DNA from: Pseudarthrobacter sp.
GTDB lineage: Bacteria; Actinomycetota; Actinomycetes; Actinomycetales; Micrococcaceae
Length of the DNA stretch: 64,000 bases
Assembly: GCA_031178005.1 (NCBI GenBank)
Contig: JAPSJV010000012.1
Span: 1 to 64,000, forward strand
Direction: 5' to 3'
Shown: piece by piece, positions 45,015-52,980 of the stretch
Layout: each line of letters opens with the position of its first letter
How positions within the stretch are numbered: position 1 is the first letter of the stretch
Made by a program: the position numbers and the translations under genes
Notes under the pieces: generated by a model
What the model was told of the DNA's origin: nothing
The model's input: the letters and a program-made list of their open reading frames with translations, nothing else
The model's database searches: none

Positions 45015-46253
45015 ATGATCAGTGAGACCGCACCCTCAACCCAGCTGGTACGCAGGGTGAATGCCAAGGCGATCCTCAAAGCCATGCGCGGCACCGGGGT
45101 CATGACCGGCACGGATCTTATGGCGGGCACGGGACTTTCGCGGGCCACCGTTATTTCGATCTGCGACGAACTGGTGCGGCTCGGATGGCTCCGGGAGTTG
45201 GAGAACCAGCGCGGCGCCGGCGACTACATCAAGGGCAGGCCCGCGCGTCGGTTCACGTTCAACGACCGCGCAGCCAGCGTCCTCGGCATTGACATCGGAG
45301 CCAACAAAATCACGGCAATCGTGGCCGACGTTGCGGGAACGTCGCTGGCCAGGATCACCACGCCGTTCCGGAGCTACAACGTTGCCGCCGACGAGAGGGC
45401 GGATGTCCTGGACCGGATCGCCGCCGATGCCCTGGAGAAAGCCGGGGTGCCGGCAGATTCCGTTCTTGCAGTATCCGTGGGCGTCGCCGCTCCCGTCAGC
45501 CGTGACGGGGAAGTCCTGCAGGCACAGGAGTTCTGGAAGTCCTTCGACGTCCGCAAGCGGGTTTCCGAACGGCACGGCTGGCACGTGCTGCTGGAAAATG
45601 ACGCCAACCTCGCTGCCCTGGCTGAACGCTGGCAGGGTACCGCCGTCGGCGTCGACAATCTGGTGGTGATGCTTGCCGCCGACCGCCTGGGCGCCGGGAT
45701 CCTGGAATCCGGCCGCCTGCTCCATGGCCAGCTGGGCGGCTTCGGCGAGCTGGGCTATCTCGACAATGTTGGCGGGGTAGGCGACACCCACGGCATTGCC
45801 CACTACGCCGTGCTCTGGGGACAGCAAGCCCTCTCCAGCGGCATCACCGGCAGCGGGTCCAAGAGCCGGCTGAACGAACTATGCCGCGGTAATACCGCGG
45901 ACCTCACGGCAGAAATGGTTTTTGCGGCCGCCGCGGAAGGCGACAGCACCGCCAAAGATATCCTGGACCGCCTCGCCACCCGCATGGCCAGGGCCATCGG
46001 TTCATTGAGCACGCTGGTCAACCCGGAGCTGGTGGTGCTCGCCGGCGGTGTGGCCGAGTCCGCGCGCGCATTGATTCCCGCCATTGAGAAACAGCTGCCG
46101 GAATTTACCTTCACTCCCCCGCGGGTGGAGACTTCTGCCCTGGGCGACGGGATCGTTTCCATCGGTGCGATCCGGCATGCCCTGGACTACGTCGAAGACC
46201 ACGCCCTGGATCTCTACCCGGCCTCCTTGCCGAAGGAGGCCGTGCAGATCTGA
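45015..46253 (+). CDS. ROK-family transcriptional regulator of the alpha-glucoside cluster
   Basis: A 412-residue repressor-type ROK protein. An N-terminal winged helix (about 16-62, AILKAMRGTG, GTGLSRATVISICDELVRLG) precedes the ROK sugar-kinase fold with LGIDIGANKITAIVADVAG and LLENDANLAALAERW. The usual ExGH motif reads FGELGY (the histidine is replaced) and the CxCGxxGC zinc motif is absent. It is therefore a divergent, probably non-catalytic sensor. It is divergent from the uptake operon and is the best candidate for binding TTTAG/CTAAA sites. The ATG at 45015 was chosen. Confidence 0.85.
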   Translation: MISETAPSTQLVRRVNAKAILKAMRGTGVMTGTDLMAGTGLSRATVISICDELVRLGWLRELENQRGAGDYIKGRPARRFTFNDRAASVLGIDIGANKITAIVADVAGTSLARITTPFRSYNVAADERADVLDRIAADALEKAGVPADSVLAVSVGVAAPVSRDGEVLQAQEFWKSFDVRKRVSERHGWHVLLENDANLAALAERWQGTAVGVDNLVVMLAADRLGAGILESGRLLHGQLGGFGELGYLDNVGGVGDTHGIAHYAVLWGQQALSSGITGSGSKSRLNELCRGNTADLTAEMVFAAAAEGDSTAKDILDRLATRMARAIGSLSTLVNPELVVLAGGVAESARALIPAIEKQLPEFTFTPPRVETSALGDGIVSIGAIRHALDYVEDHALDLYPASLPKEAVQI

Positions 46254-46357
46254 TTCCGGCCTAGTGACCTCCCCGGGCTCGGGCCGCAACGAGGCCGTGC
46301 TGAGTGCGCACCACGGCGATCCTCCCCTCCGTCTTGCGGAATCCGAAGGCGCGCAGG

Positions 46358-46383
46358 GATACTTAGGAATATGCCTAGGTATC
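46358..46383 (+). promoter_or_regulatory. Candidate ArsR autoregulatory operator over the start codon
   Basis: GATACTTAGG (46358-46367) and CCTAGGTATC (46374-46383) are inverse repeats with one mismatch and a 6-bp centre. They cover the ribosome binding site and the ATG of the arsR-like gene, so binding would block its expression. Confidence 0.6.
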
Positions 46384-46709
46384 ATGATGAGCTCGACGCG
46401 CTGTTCCGCGCTCTCGCGGATCCCACGCGCCGGGCTGTCGTGGAGCGGTTGGCGATGTCCCCTGCGGTCGTCTCCGATCTCGCAAGACCGTTCTCAATGG
46501 CATTGCCGTCACTCATGCAACACCTTCGCATCCTCGAGAACGCGGGAGTCGTCACATCGGAGAAACACGGGCGCGTGCGGACCGTGAGCCTGCGACCTGG
46601 TGCCCTCGACGTGCTGCACCTGTGGCTAGGGGAGCAGCGAACCCCCGCAGAACATCAAGCCGACCGGCTCGGCATCCATCTCGCACGCACAACCCAGAAG
46701 GAAGTCTGA
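46371..46709 (+). CDS. ArsR-family transcriptional regulator
   Basis: A 112-residue winged-helix repressor. The helix-turn-helix region reads LADPTRRAVVERLAMSPAVV and SLMQHLRILENAGVV. No metal-binding cysteine pair is present, so it is not a metal sensor of the classical type. It heads a compact three-gene set with a reductase-like and an SRPBCC protein (gaps of 1 and 9 bp), a combination often seen as a mobile accessory cassette. Confidence 0.9.
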   Translation: MPRYHDELDALFRALADPTRRAVVERLAMSPAVVSDLARPFSMALPSLMQHLRILENAGVVTSEKHGRVRTVSLRPGALDVLHLWLGEQRTPAEHQADRLGIHLARTTQKEV

Positions 46710-46710
46710 T

Positions 46711-47355
46711 ATGAACCGCGTTCGCATGGACCTGTTCGTCTCGCTGGACGGTTACACGCCGTCCGACCCGACACCCGAAAATCCGATGGGTGAAGACTGG
46801 GGTCGCCTTACAGCTGCGTACGCCGCTACCCGTACTTTCCGGGAAAACGTTTTCGGCGACACCAGTGGCGCAGGCACGACCGGCGTCGACGACCGGTACG
46901 CCGTCGCGTCCGTCGAGGGAGTCGGCTCCGAGATCATGGGTGCGGGCAAGTTCGGACTCCACGCCTTTCCCGACGATGTGGACTGGAAAGGCTGGTGGGG
47001 CGACTCGCCACCGTTCGGCACCGCGGTCTATGTGCTCACCCACACCGCACCGCGCCCTTCGCTCCCGATGAAGGGTGGCACCACGTTCCACTTCCGCAAC
47101 ACCGCAATCGAGGACGTGCTTACCGAAGCGACGGAGGCCGCCGGCGTCCTGGACGTTCGCGTCGGCGGTGGATACCGCACGGCGCGTGACTTCCTGCGTG
47201 CCGGGCTTGTCGACGACCTGCACCTCTTGGTCGCCCCAATTTTCCTCGGCCGTGGTCATCGCCTGTGGGACGACCTGCGCGGCTTCGAACTCACCCACAA
47301 AGTTACAACGGAAGTAGCGGAGAGTGGCGTCATCCACCTCACGCTGACGCGATAG
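46711..47355 (+). CDS. Dihydrofolate reductase-like protein (RibD C-terminal domain family)
   Basis: A 214-residue protein of the RibD-C/DHFR superfamily. The start RVRMDLFVSLDGY and the C-terminal GLVDDLHLLVAPIFLGRG are the family hallmarks. NADPH-dependent reduction is likely; the substrate is unknown and these stand-alone members are rarely true folate enzymes. It lies 1 bp after the arsR-like gene. Confidence 0.87.
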   Translation: MNRVRMDLFVSLDGYTPSDPTPENPMGEDWGRLTAAYAATRTFRENVFGDTSGAGTTGVDDRYAVASVEGVGSEIMGAGKFGLHAFPDDVDWKGWWGDSPPFGTAVYVLTHTAPRPSLPMKGGTTFHFRNTAIEDVLTEATEAAGVLDVRVGGGYRTARDFLRAGLVDDLHLLVAPIFLGRGHRLWDDLRGFELTHKVTTEVAESGVIHLTLTR

Positions 47356-47364
47356 GACTCACTG

Positions 47365-47826
47365 ATGACAATAGAACGCCGGCTCGCTCGCTCTGGATTC
47401 ACACTGACCCGGGACTACGCCGCTCCTCTTAAGCGCGTCTGGGATGCGTTTGCCGACGAAGATCAGAAACTGGGTTGGTGGGGTGACAGCGACCGCGTGC
47501 AGTCCCGTGAATGGGCGTTCGACTTCCGCGTCGGCGGCCACGACGTCGACGAGAGCAAATTCCACAACGGTCCACTCTCTCGCTACGAGGCCACATATAC
47601 CGACATCGTCGAGCACGTGCGCATCGTCACGACGTACGACATGTGGCTCGACGGAGCCCATATGTCGACATCCGTGGCGTCATTGGAATTCGAGCCGACC
47701 CCTGCCGGTACCAGATTCACCCACGTCGAGCACGGCGTCTTCTTCGACCAGTTCTGGGCTGACGGCCGGAAGCGCGAGGAAGGCACCCGAGGCCTGCTCG
47801 ACGCGCTAAGTAATTACCTGGCGTGA
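47365..47826 (+). CDS. SRPBCC / AHSA1-type ligand-binding protein
   Basis: A 153-residue START-like helix-grip protein: the beginning FTLTRDYAAPLKRVWDAFAD, the central GWWGD and the end GLLDALSNYLA match the AHSA1 (Hsp90 ATPase activator homologue) group. These small proteins bind hydrophobic ligands. It closes the arsR cassette. Confidence 0.87.
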   Translation: MTIERRLARSGFTLTRDYAAPLKRVWDAFADEDQKLGWWGDSDRVQSREWAFDFRVGGHDVDESKFHNGPLSRYEATYTDIVEHVRIVTTYDMWLDGAHMSTSVASLEFEPTPAGTRFTHVEHGVFFDQFWADGRKREEGTRGLLDALSNYLA

Positions 47827-47948
47827 CTCACTCCCTGCACCCAACATGCTGTTCATAAGAGAGTCCCAACGAGGTTAAACAGAAGCGGGAAAGCGACATC
47901 TACAAGGTGTTATGGGGGCGCCATCAAGCGCTGCGATCAATGTTCCGG

Positions 47949-49517
47949 CTACTCCGGCATCGCCATGGTGCGCAGGTCCAACTGACGCAGCACACGGTCC
48001 GCCACTTCAGGGTCCGTTCCCGGTTCGCTCCGCGCTATGAGCACTTCCTGCCGGGCAGCATCAAGGGCAATGGTCTGCACAGCGATGGCCAGCTCCCTGC
48101 CCCTCGCCCGCTTCTCCGCCAGGGAGTCATTCCTGAGCGATCCATCCAGGAGCTCAGCGTGCAGCCGGGCCATCTTCTGCTTGACCAACGCCACTTTGTC
48201 CGAGGGCAGCTCCTTCATCAGGTCGTGGTCCTTGAGCGCAGCGAGCGCGGCCTTCTGGGCCCGCTTAGCCAGCAGTTTTGCGGATTCCTCTTCATGGGAC
48301 CCGTCCTCCGAGGCCTTGAGCACCCGCATCAGCCACGGCAGGGTCAGTCCCGGCAGGACCAACGTGGCAAGCAGCACGGCACAGGCTATGACCAGGATTT
48401 CGTGGCGCGCAGGGAAGTCGCTGCCATCCGCCACAGTCAGGGGAAGCGCCAGGGCCAGCGCCAGCGTGGCCAGGCCCCGCATGCCGCACCACGTCAGGAT
48501 CAGCACCTCTTTGAAGGAGGTGGGCTGCAGGGCCCCCTTCCGGCGCGTGGACGCGGCCAGCAGGCCAAGCCAGGCGAACCGCACCGCAAAGACCAGCAGG
48601 CACACCACGGCTGCCATGCCCACCATGCCAAAGACGGCGTTGCCTTCCTCACGGATAACGTGCCGGATCTCCAGGCCCACCAGCCCAAACGCGAGGCCGG
48701 TAACCAGCAGTTCCACAACGTCCCAGAACGCCGTGCGGGTGACGCGTTCCGCAGCATCCTGCGGCCGGGCGTGGCGCTGCGTCTCCAGTGCGGTCACGAC
48801 GACGGCGATCACGCCTGAGGCGTGCAGCTCTTCAGCCAGGATGTAGGCCGCAAACGGAATCACCAGCGTGACGGCGCTGCGGGCAACCATGGACGTAACC
48901 AGCCTGTTGATCAGCCTGCCGAACCAGCCCATGGCGATGCCCACCAGCACTGCAAGCGCAGCACCCACCACGAACTGAAGGATTACATCCGGACCAATGC
49001 GGGTCCCGGATACAGTGGCGGCAACCGCGGCCTGGAAGATGACGATTGCTGCGGCGTCGTTAAAGAGTCCTTCGCTTTGCAGCACGGTGATCAGCCGGCG
49101 TGGCATGTGTACCCGGCCGGCCACGGATTCCACAGCCACCGGATCCGGAGGGGCTACCATGGCTCCCAGCGCGATGGCGGCCGGAATGCCGATGCTCGGG
49201 ATCATCAGCCATGCCGCTCCGGCCACCACCGCCGTGGAGACCACCACCAGGGCAACGGCCATCAGCAGCAGTGTCCGCCACCGCACCCGGAACACTGCCC
49301 AGGAGCTCTTCTGCGCGGTTGCGAACAGCAGCGGCGGCAGGAAGATGGGCAGGATCAGTTCCGGATCAATCTCAAGCTCGGGAAAGCCTGGGATGAAGGT
49401 CATGGCCACCGCGAGCAGCAGCATAAGCACGGGATAGGGCAGCCGGAGCCGGTCACCCAGGCCCACCGCAGCCACCGTTGCGAGGAGCAGTCCGATGATG
49501 AGCGCCAACTGATCCAT
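47949..49517 (-). CDS. Na+/H+ antiporter, CPA1 (NhaP/YjcE-like) family
   Basis: A 522-residue cation/proton antiporter. About 12 helices fill residues 1-395, with the ion-binding region APPDPVAVESVAGRVH and ILAEELHASGVIAVV as in NhaP/YjcE. A long cytoplasmic tail (about 400-522, highly charged helices) follows and may regulate activity. It appears to be a single gene. Confidence 0.9.
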   Translation of the reverse strand: MDQLALIIGLLLATVAAVGLGDRLRLPYPVLMLLLAVAMTFIPGFPELEIDPELILPIFLPPLLFATAQKSSWAVFRVRWRTLLLMAVALVVVSTAVVAGAAWLMIPSIGIPAAIALGAMVAPPDPVAVESVAGRVHMPRRLITVLQSEGLFNDAAAIVIFQAAVAATVSGTRIGPDVILQFVVGAALAVLVGIAMGWFGRLINRLVTSMVARSAVTLVIPFAAYILAEELHASGVIAVVVTALETQRHARPQDAAERVTRTAFWDVVELLVTGLAFGLVGLEIRHVIREEGNAVFGMVGMAAVVCLLVFAVRFAWLGLLAASTRRKGALQPTSFKEVLILTWCGMRGLATLALALALPLTVADGSDFPARHEILVIACAVLLATLVLPGLTLPWLMRVLKASEDGSHEEESAKLLAKRAQKAALAALKDHDLMKELPSDKVALVKQKMARLHAELLDGSLRNDSLAEKRARGRELAIAVQTIALDAARQEVLIARSEPGTDPEVADRVLRQLDLRTMAMPE

Positions 49518-49608
49518 GTTCCCGCTTTCCCCGAAGAAACAGCCGGTGCGGCTGGTGCCGCAGGCTGCTCCTGTACCCTATCAGGCAAGCAGCCGGGGAA
49601 AGCTCCGG

Positions 49609-50277
49609 CTAGGGCCGGGCAGCGCCGTCCTTCAGCGCGGTTTCCACGGGAACGCCGCCGTCGCGGAACTCGATGGTCCGGCCTATGGTTGCGGGGTCGG
49701 CAAGGGCTGCTGCCACCACCAGCGCTGTATTGGCACGGGACGTGGAATTGCGCCGGCCGTCGGCCGGCGGATCCACCTCGATCAGTCCGCTTGCCGCCCC
49801 GTCTGTCAGTGCGCCGGGCCCAAGCACCGTCCAGTCAAGGGCCGCCGAGCGCAGGTACTTGTCCGCCGCAGCCTTGGCCTCCGCGTACGCGAAGAAGCTG
49901 TGGTCCGAAGGCACACCGTGCTGCGGCCCGGCACCCAGGTAGGACACCATAATGTAGCGCCCGACACCCGCTTCGACCGCGGCATCCATCGAGCGGATGG
50001 CGGCGTCGCGGTCCACCGCGAACGTCCGCTCCGGGTTCCCTCCCCCGGCCCCGGCTGACCAGACCACCGCATCGTGGCCGCTGAGCGCCGTAGCCAGTTC
50101 CGCCGTCGTCGAATGTTCCACGTCAAGGTGCGACGGCGTTGCTCCAGTGGCGGCGACATCGGCGCTGTGATCCGGGTTGCGGATGAACGACGTGACGCTG
50201 TGGCCCTGGCTGCTGAGGATTCCGGACAATTGGAGGGCCACTTTTCCGTGGCCTCCGATGATGGCTATACGGGTCAT
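49609..50277 (-). CDS. NAD(P)H-binding oxidoreductase-like protein (atypical SDR)
   Basis: A 222-residue Rossmann-fold protein with the nucleotide loop IAIIGGHGKVALQLSGIL. It resembles the NmrA/YwnB group of atypical short-chain dehydrogenases, in which the catalytic YxxxK is often altered; here YAEAKAAADKYL is seen. Substrate and role are unknown. Confidence 0.83.
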   Translation of the reverse strand: MTRIAIIGGHGKVALQLSGILSSQGHSVTSFIRNPDHSADVAATGATPSHLDVEHSTTAELATALSGHDAVVWSAGAGGGNPERTFAVDRDAAIRSMDAAVEAGVGRYIMVSYLGAGPQHGVPSDHSFFAYAEAKAAADKYLRSAALDWTVLGPGALTDGAASGLIEVDPPADGRRNSTSRANTALVVAAALADPATIGRTIEFRDGGVPVETALKDGAARP

Positions 50278-50292
50278 CCACCCATTCTGCCC

Positions 50293-51615
50293 CTAGGCAG
50301 GGAAAAGCAGGAAGGCTATTGGCGTCACCAGGATCAGCGTGAGGACCACCCGTTGGAACCAGATGACCACCATTTTCCAGATCGGAAGCGGGATGTCCGT
50401 TGCCATGATGCACGGCACCAAGGCTGAGAAGAAGATGATGCCGGAGACCGAAACCACACCCACCACAAACTTCACCACCGGGACCGTCTCCACGGCAAGG
50501 AGCGCCGGCAGGAACATTTCGGCGATGCCCACGGCGCTCGCCTTGGCCACCAGCATGGGCTCCGGAAGCTGGAGGGCCCACGTGAAGGGGTAGAAGACGT
50601 AGCCCAGCCAGTCGAAGACCGGCGTGTAGGTGGCGAGGACCAGCCCCAGGAGGCCGATGGACAGGATGGAAGGCAGGATTGCCATGGCCATAAGCACACC
50701 GTCACGGACATTGACCCAAACGTTGACGGCCAGCGAAGGCGCTGCTGCCACCGTTTCCTGGGCTTCCCGCCAGGCGATGGACAACCGGCTTCCCCGCACA
50801 TCCTCTTCGGGCTGCGGCGTGGCATCAGGGTGGTAGTCGTCCGGGATGCTGTTCAGCGGCCAGATGCGGACCGTGATGGCTGTGACGGTGAACGTCACCA
50901 GGAACGTGACCCAAAAGTATGCCGTCCACTGCCCCATAAGGTCCAGCGTCTTGGCCACGATGACCATAAAGGTGGCGGACACCGTCGAAAATCCGGTGGC
51001 GATGATGGCGGATTCCCGGGCGGTGTACTTGCCCTCTTTGTAGACCCGGTTGGTGATAAGCAGGCCAAGGGAGTAGCTGCCCACAAAGGATGCGACGGCG
51101 TCGATCGCCGAGCGGCCCGGAGTGCGCCAGATAGGACGCATGACGCGCTGGACCATCACCCCGATGAACTCCAGCAGGCCGTAACTGACCAGCAGCGCCA
51201 GGAAGACGGCACCGATGGGGACCAGCAGGCCCACCGGAATGACCAGCTTCTCGAACAGGAAGGGTCCCATGCCCGGTTCAAACAGCCAGGCCGGGCCCAC
51301 CTTGAACACCATCATGAAGCCGACGGCCATGCCCACCACCTTGAGCAGCGAAAAGACCATGTCGACGACAGTCTTCTTCCAGGTGCCAGTGACAAACGGG
51401 TAGACGGCTCCGGCCACGATCACGGCCAGCGCATAGAACGGCAACACCGGGCCAATGCTCGACTGCAGGAAAGTGACGATGTGGTCCAGCATGATGGTAT
51501 CCCGGCCGGCGATGGTGACCGGGACAAAGAACATAAAGGCGCCGATGCCGCTGTAGACAAAAAGCTTCCACATATGGGGCGAGGCCGTGCGCCGGGCCTG
51601 CGAGGTGGTGGCCAT
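50293..51615 (-). CDS. YjiH-family membrane protein with nucleoside-recognition (Gate) domains
   Basis: A 440-residue protein with about 11 helices. Two Gate-type stretches are visible (PGRSAIDAVASFVGSYSLGL and the later GIAEMFLPALLAVETVP). YjiH proteins are presumed transporters with unknown ligand. It is divergent from the BMP lipoprotein gene, which may be a purine-nucleoside binder; a shared Crp/GlxR-type site lies between them. Confidence 0.85.
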   Translation of the reverse strand: MATTSQARRTASPHMWKLFVYSGIGAFMFFVPVTIAGRDTIMLDHIVTFLQSSIGPVLPFYALAVIVAGAVYPFVTGTWKKTVVDMVFSLLKVVGMAVGFMMVFKVGPAWLFEPGMGPFLFEKLVIPVGLLVPIGAVFLALLVSYGLLEFIGVMVQRVMRPIWRTPGRSAIDAVASFVGSYSLGLLITNRVYKEGKYTARESAIIATGFSTVSATFMVIVAKTLDLMGQWTAYFWVTFLVTFTVTAITVRIWPLNSIPDDYHPDATPQPEEDVRGSRLSIAWREAQETVAAAPSLAVNVWVNVRDGVLMAMAILPSILSIGLLGLVLATYTPVFDWLGYVFYPFTWALQLPEPMLVAKASAVGIAEMFLPALLAVETVPVVKFVVGVVSVSGIIFFSALVPCIMATDIPLPIWKMVVIWFQRVVLTLILVTPIAFLLFPA

Positions 51616-51788
51616 CGGGTGAACTCCTGACAGATTCCGCCGCTTCCCTGGTTGGACGCGGCTTTTCTTTAACTCCTTCCATGAGACCCCCGATCGGTGG
51701 CCGGAACAATGGCTTTTCTACCGCTGCAGTCTGGAATAGGAGACTCGGATCACAACAGACTGGGTCTGCGGTCACAATCCGTCGCCAG

Positions 51789-51829
51789 CACAATTGTGAT
51801 GTACGTCACGGATCTTTGCTGCTTATAGT
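51789..51829 (+). promoter_or_regulatory. Crp/GlxR-type site and -10 box upstream of the BMP leader
   Basis: TGTGA-TG-TA-CG-TCACG at 51795-51810 fits the GlxR/Crp consensus TGTGANNTANNTCACA at all but the last base. It overlaps a 10-bp palindrome CACAATTGTG (51789-51798). A strong -10 TATAGT follows at 51824-51829. The spacing places the site at about -33, where it could activate or repress. No good -35 box is present, in line with activator dependence. Confidence 0.68.
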
Positions 51830-51832
51830 GCA

Positions 51833-51917
51833 AGGACCGAACAGGGAACTGTTCGACCTGAGATCAGCAGGCAGGGTTGTAATGGGCTGGCATCTACGGA
51901 TGCCGGCTCTTTTTATT
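51833..51917 (+). ncRNA. Structured leader with intrinsic terminator upstream of the BMP gene (attenuator or riboswitch candidate)
   Basis: From the predicted start the RNA forms a 7-bp hairpin CGAACAG-GGAA-CTGTTCG (51838-51855) with a GNRA loop, extendable by AGG/CCT. A 28-nt linker follows. Then comes an 11-bp stem (51884-51894/51899-51909) capped by a UACG tetraloop and followed by a run of five T. The terminator is 31 bp before the BMP start codon and has its own ribosome binding site beyond it. It matches no riboswitch class I recognise. A terminated short RNA or an attenuator are the alternatives. Confidence 0.55.
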
Positions 51918-51948
51918 TAACTCCGCCCTAACCCCAACAGGAGGACCT

Positions 51949-52980
51949 ATGAAACGTAAAATCATGGCGCTGGCTACATCAATGGTGATGCTGTCCGGCT
52001 GCGGCGCAGTCGCCGCGACGGCGCCCGGGACAACTCCGGCCGAATCAACGGAGCCCAAGAAGCCGCACGTCGCAATGCTGCTGGCCGGGTCGTCCAAGGA
52101 CAACGGATTTATGCAATCCGGATACGCCGGCCTCAAGCGGGCCGAGGAGGAACTGGGCGTTTCCATTTCCTTCAAGGAAGGGGTAGCGCCCAACCCGGAC
52201 GACCTGGCTGCCTCCTTGCGCGAACTCGCTTCGGCCGGACCGGACATGGTGATTGCCCATGGCGGCCAGAACAGCGATGCCGCCGTCACGGTGTCAAAGG
52301 AGTTCCCAGAGGTCTCGTTCGTCGTCACCCAGGCGAATGTCACAGGCGACAACCTGTCCAGCTACGAAGTACTCCAGGAGCACTCGGCGTGGCTGGCAGG
52401 CGCTGCGGCCGGGCTGCTGACCGAGAGCAACGTGGTGGGCCACATGTCCGGAATCCGTCCTGTACCCGGACTGAAGGGCCGGGCGGCATTCGTTGACGGC
52501 GTTGCGCACACAAACCCGGAAGCCACGGTACTGACCAATTTCTCCGGTAACCAGGACGACATAGAGCTGTCCCGAAAGATCGCCGCTGCAGAAATCAACG
52601 CGGGAGCCGACTACATCTTTACCATGCTCAACGCAGGCCGACCCGGCGTCGCCGATGCAATGCGGGAATCTGGCAAAGCCCGGCAGTTCGGCAACGTCAG
52701 GGACTTCACCCAGGACGATCCGCAAATTTTTGCCGGCTCCGCCATCGCCGATTCAGGCGCCGCTGCCTTCCAGGCCGTCAAGGACCTGGTGGACGGCAAA
52801 TTCGAGCCGGGCTCAACCAACCACATCGGGCTTGAAAACTCCGACGCTGTGCGGTTGACGCTGTCCCCGGACGTTTCCGAAGAGGTCCGGACCAAGATCG
52901 ACGGACTGGCTCAGCAAATCGTTGATGGCACCATCACTGTCAAAACCGAATATTCCGGGCCGGAATTCACTGTGGACTAG
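51949..52980 (+). CDS. BMP-family basic membrane lipoprotein (solute-binding protein, Med/PnrA-like)
   Basis: A 343-residue lipoprotein of the BMP family, which includes purine-nucleoside binding proteins such as PnrA and the regulator Med. The signal peptide ends with the lipobox LSGC and lipid-anchored C18. Family features are MLLAGSSKDNGFMQSGYAG and MVIAHGGQNSD. No permease or ATPase of a nucleoside importer is next to it. The ATG has AGGAGG 6 nt upstream. Its stop overlaps that of the convergent yidC-like gene in a shared CTAG. Confidence 0.88.
   Translation: MKRKIMALATSMVMLSGCGAVAATAPGTTPAESTEPKKPHVAMLLAGSSKDNGFMQSGYAGLKRAEEELGVSISFKEGVAPNPDDLAASLRELASAGPDMVIAHGGQNSDAAVTVSKEFPEVSFVVTQANVTGDNLSSYEVLQEHSAWLAGAAAGLLTESNVVGHMSGIRPVPGLKGRAAFVDGVAHTNPEATVLTNFSGNQDDIELSRKIAAAEINAGADYIFTMLNAGRPGVADAMRESGKARQFGNVRDFTQDDPQIFAGSAIADSGAAAFQAVKDLVDGKFEPGSTNHIGLENSDAVRLTLSPDVSEEVRTKIDGLAQQIVDGTITVKTEYSGPEFTVD

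Noticed and set aside
51833..51917. Assignment of the BMP leader to a known class (purine, guanidine-II, fluoride, ZTP, preQ1)
   Set aside because: None of the core sequences or hairpin loops of these classes is present; only an unspecified attenuator is claimed.
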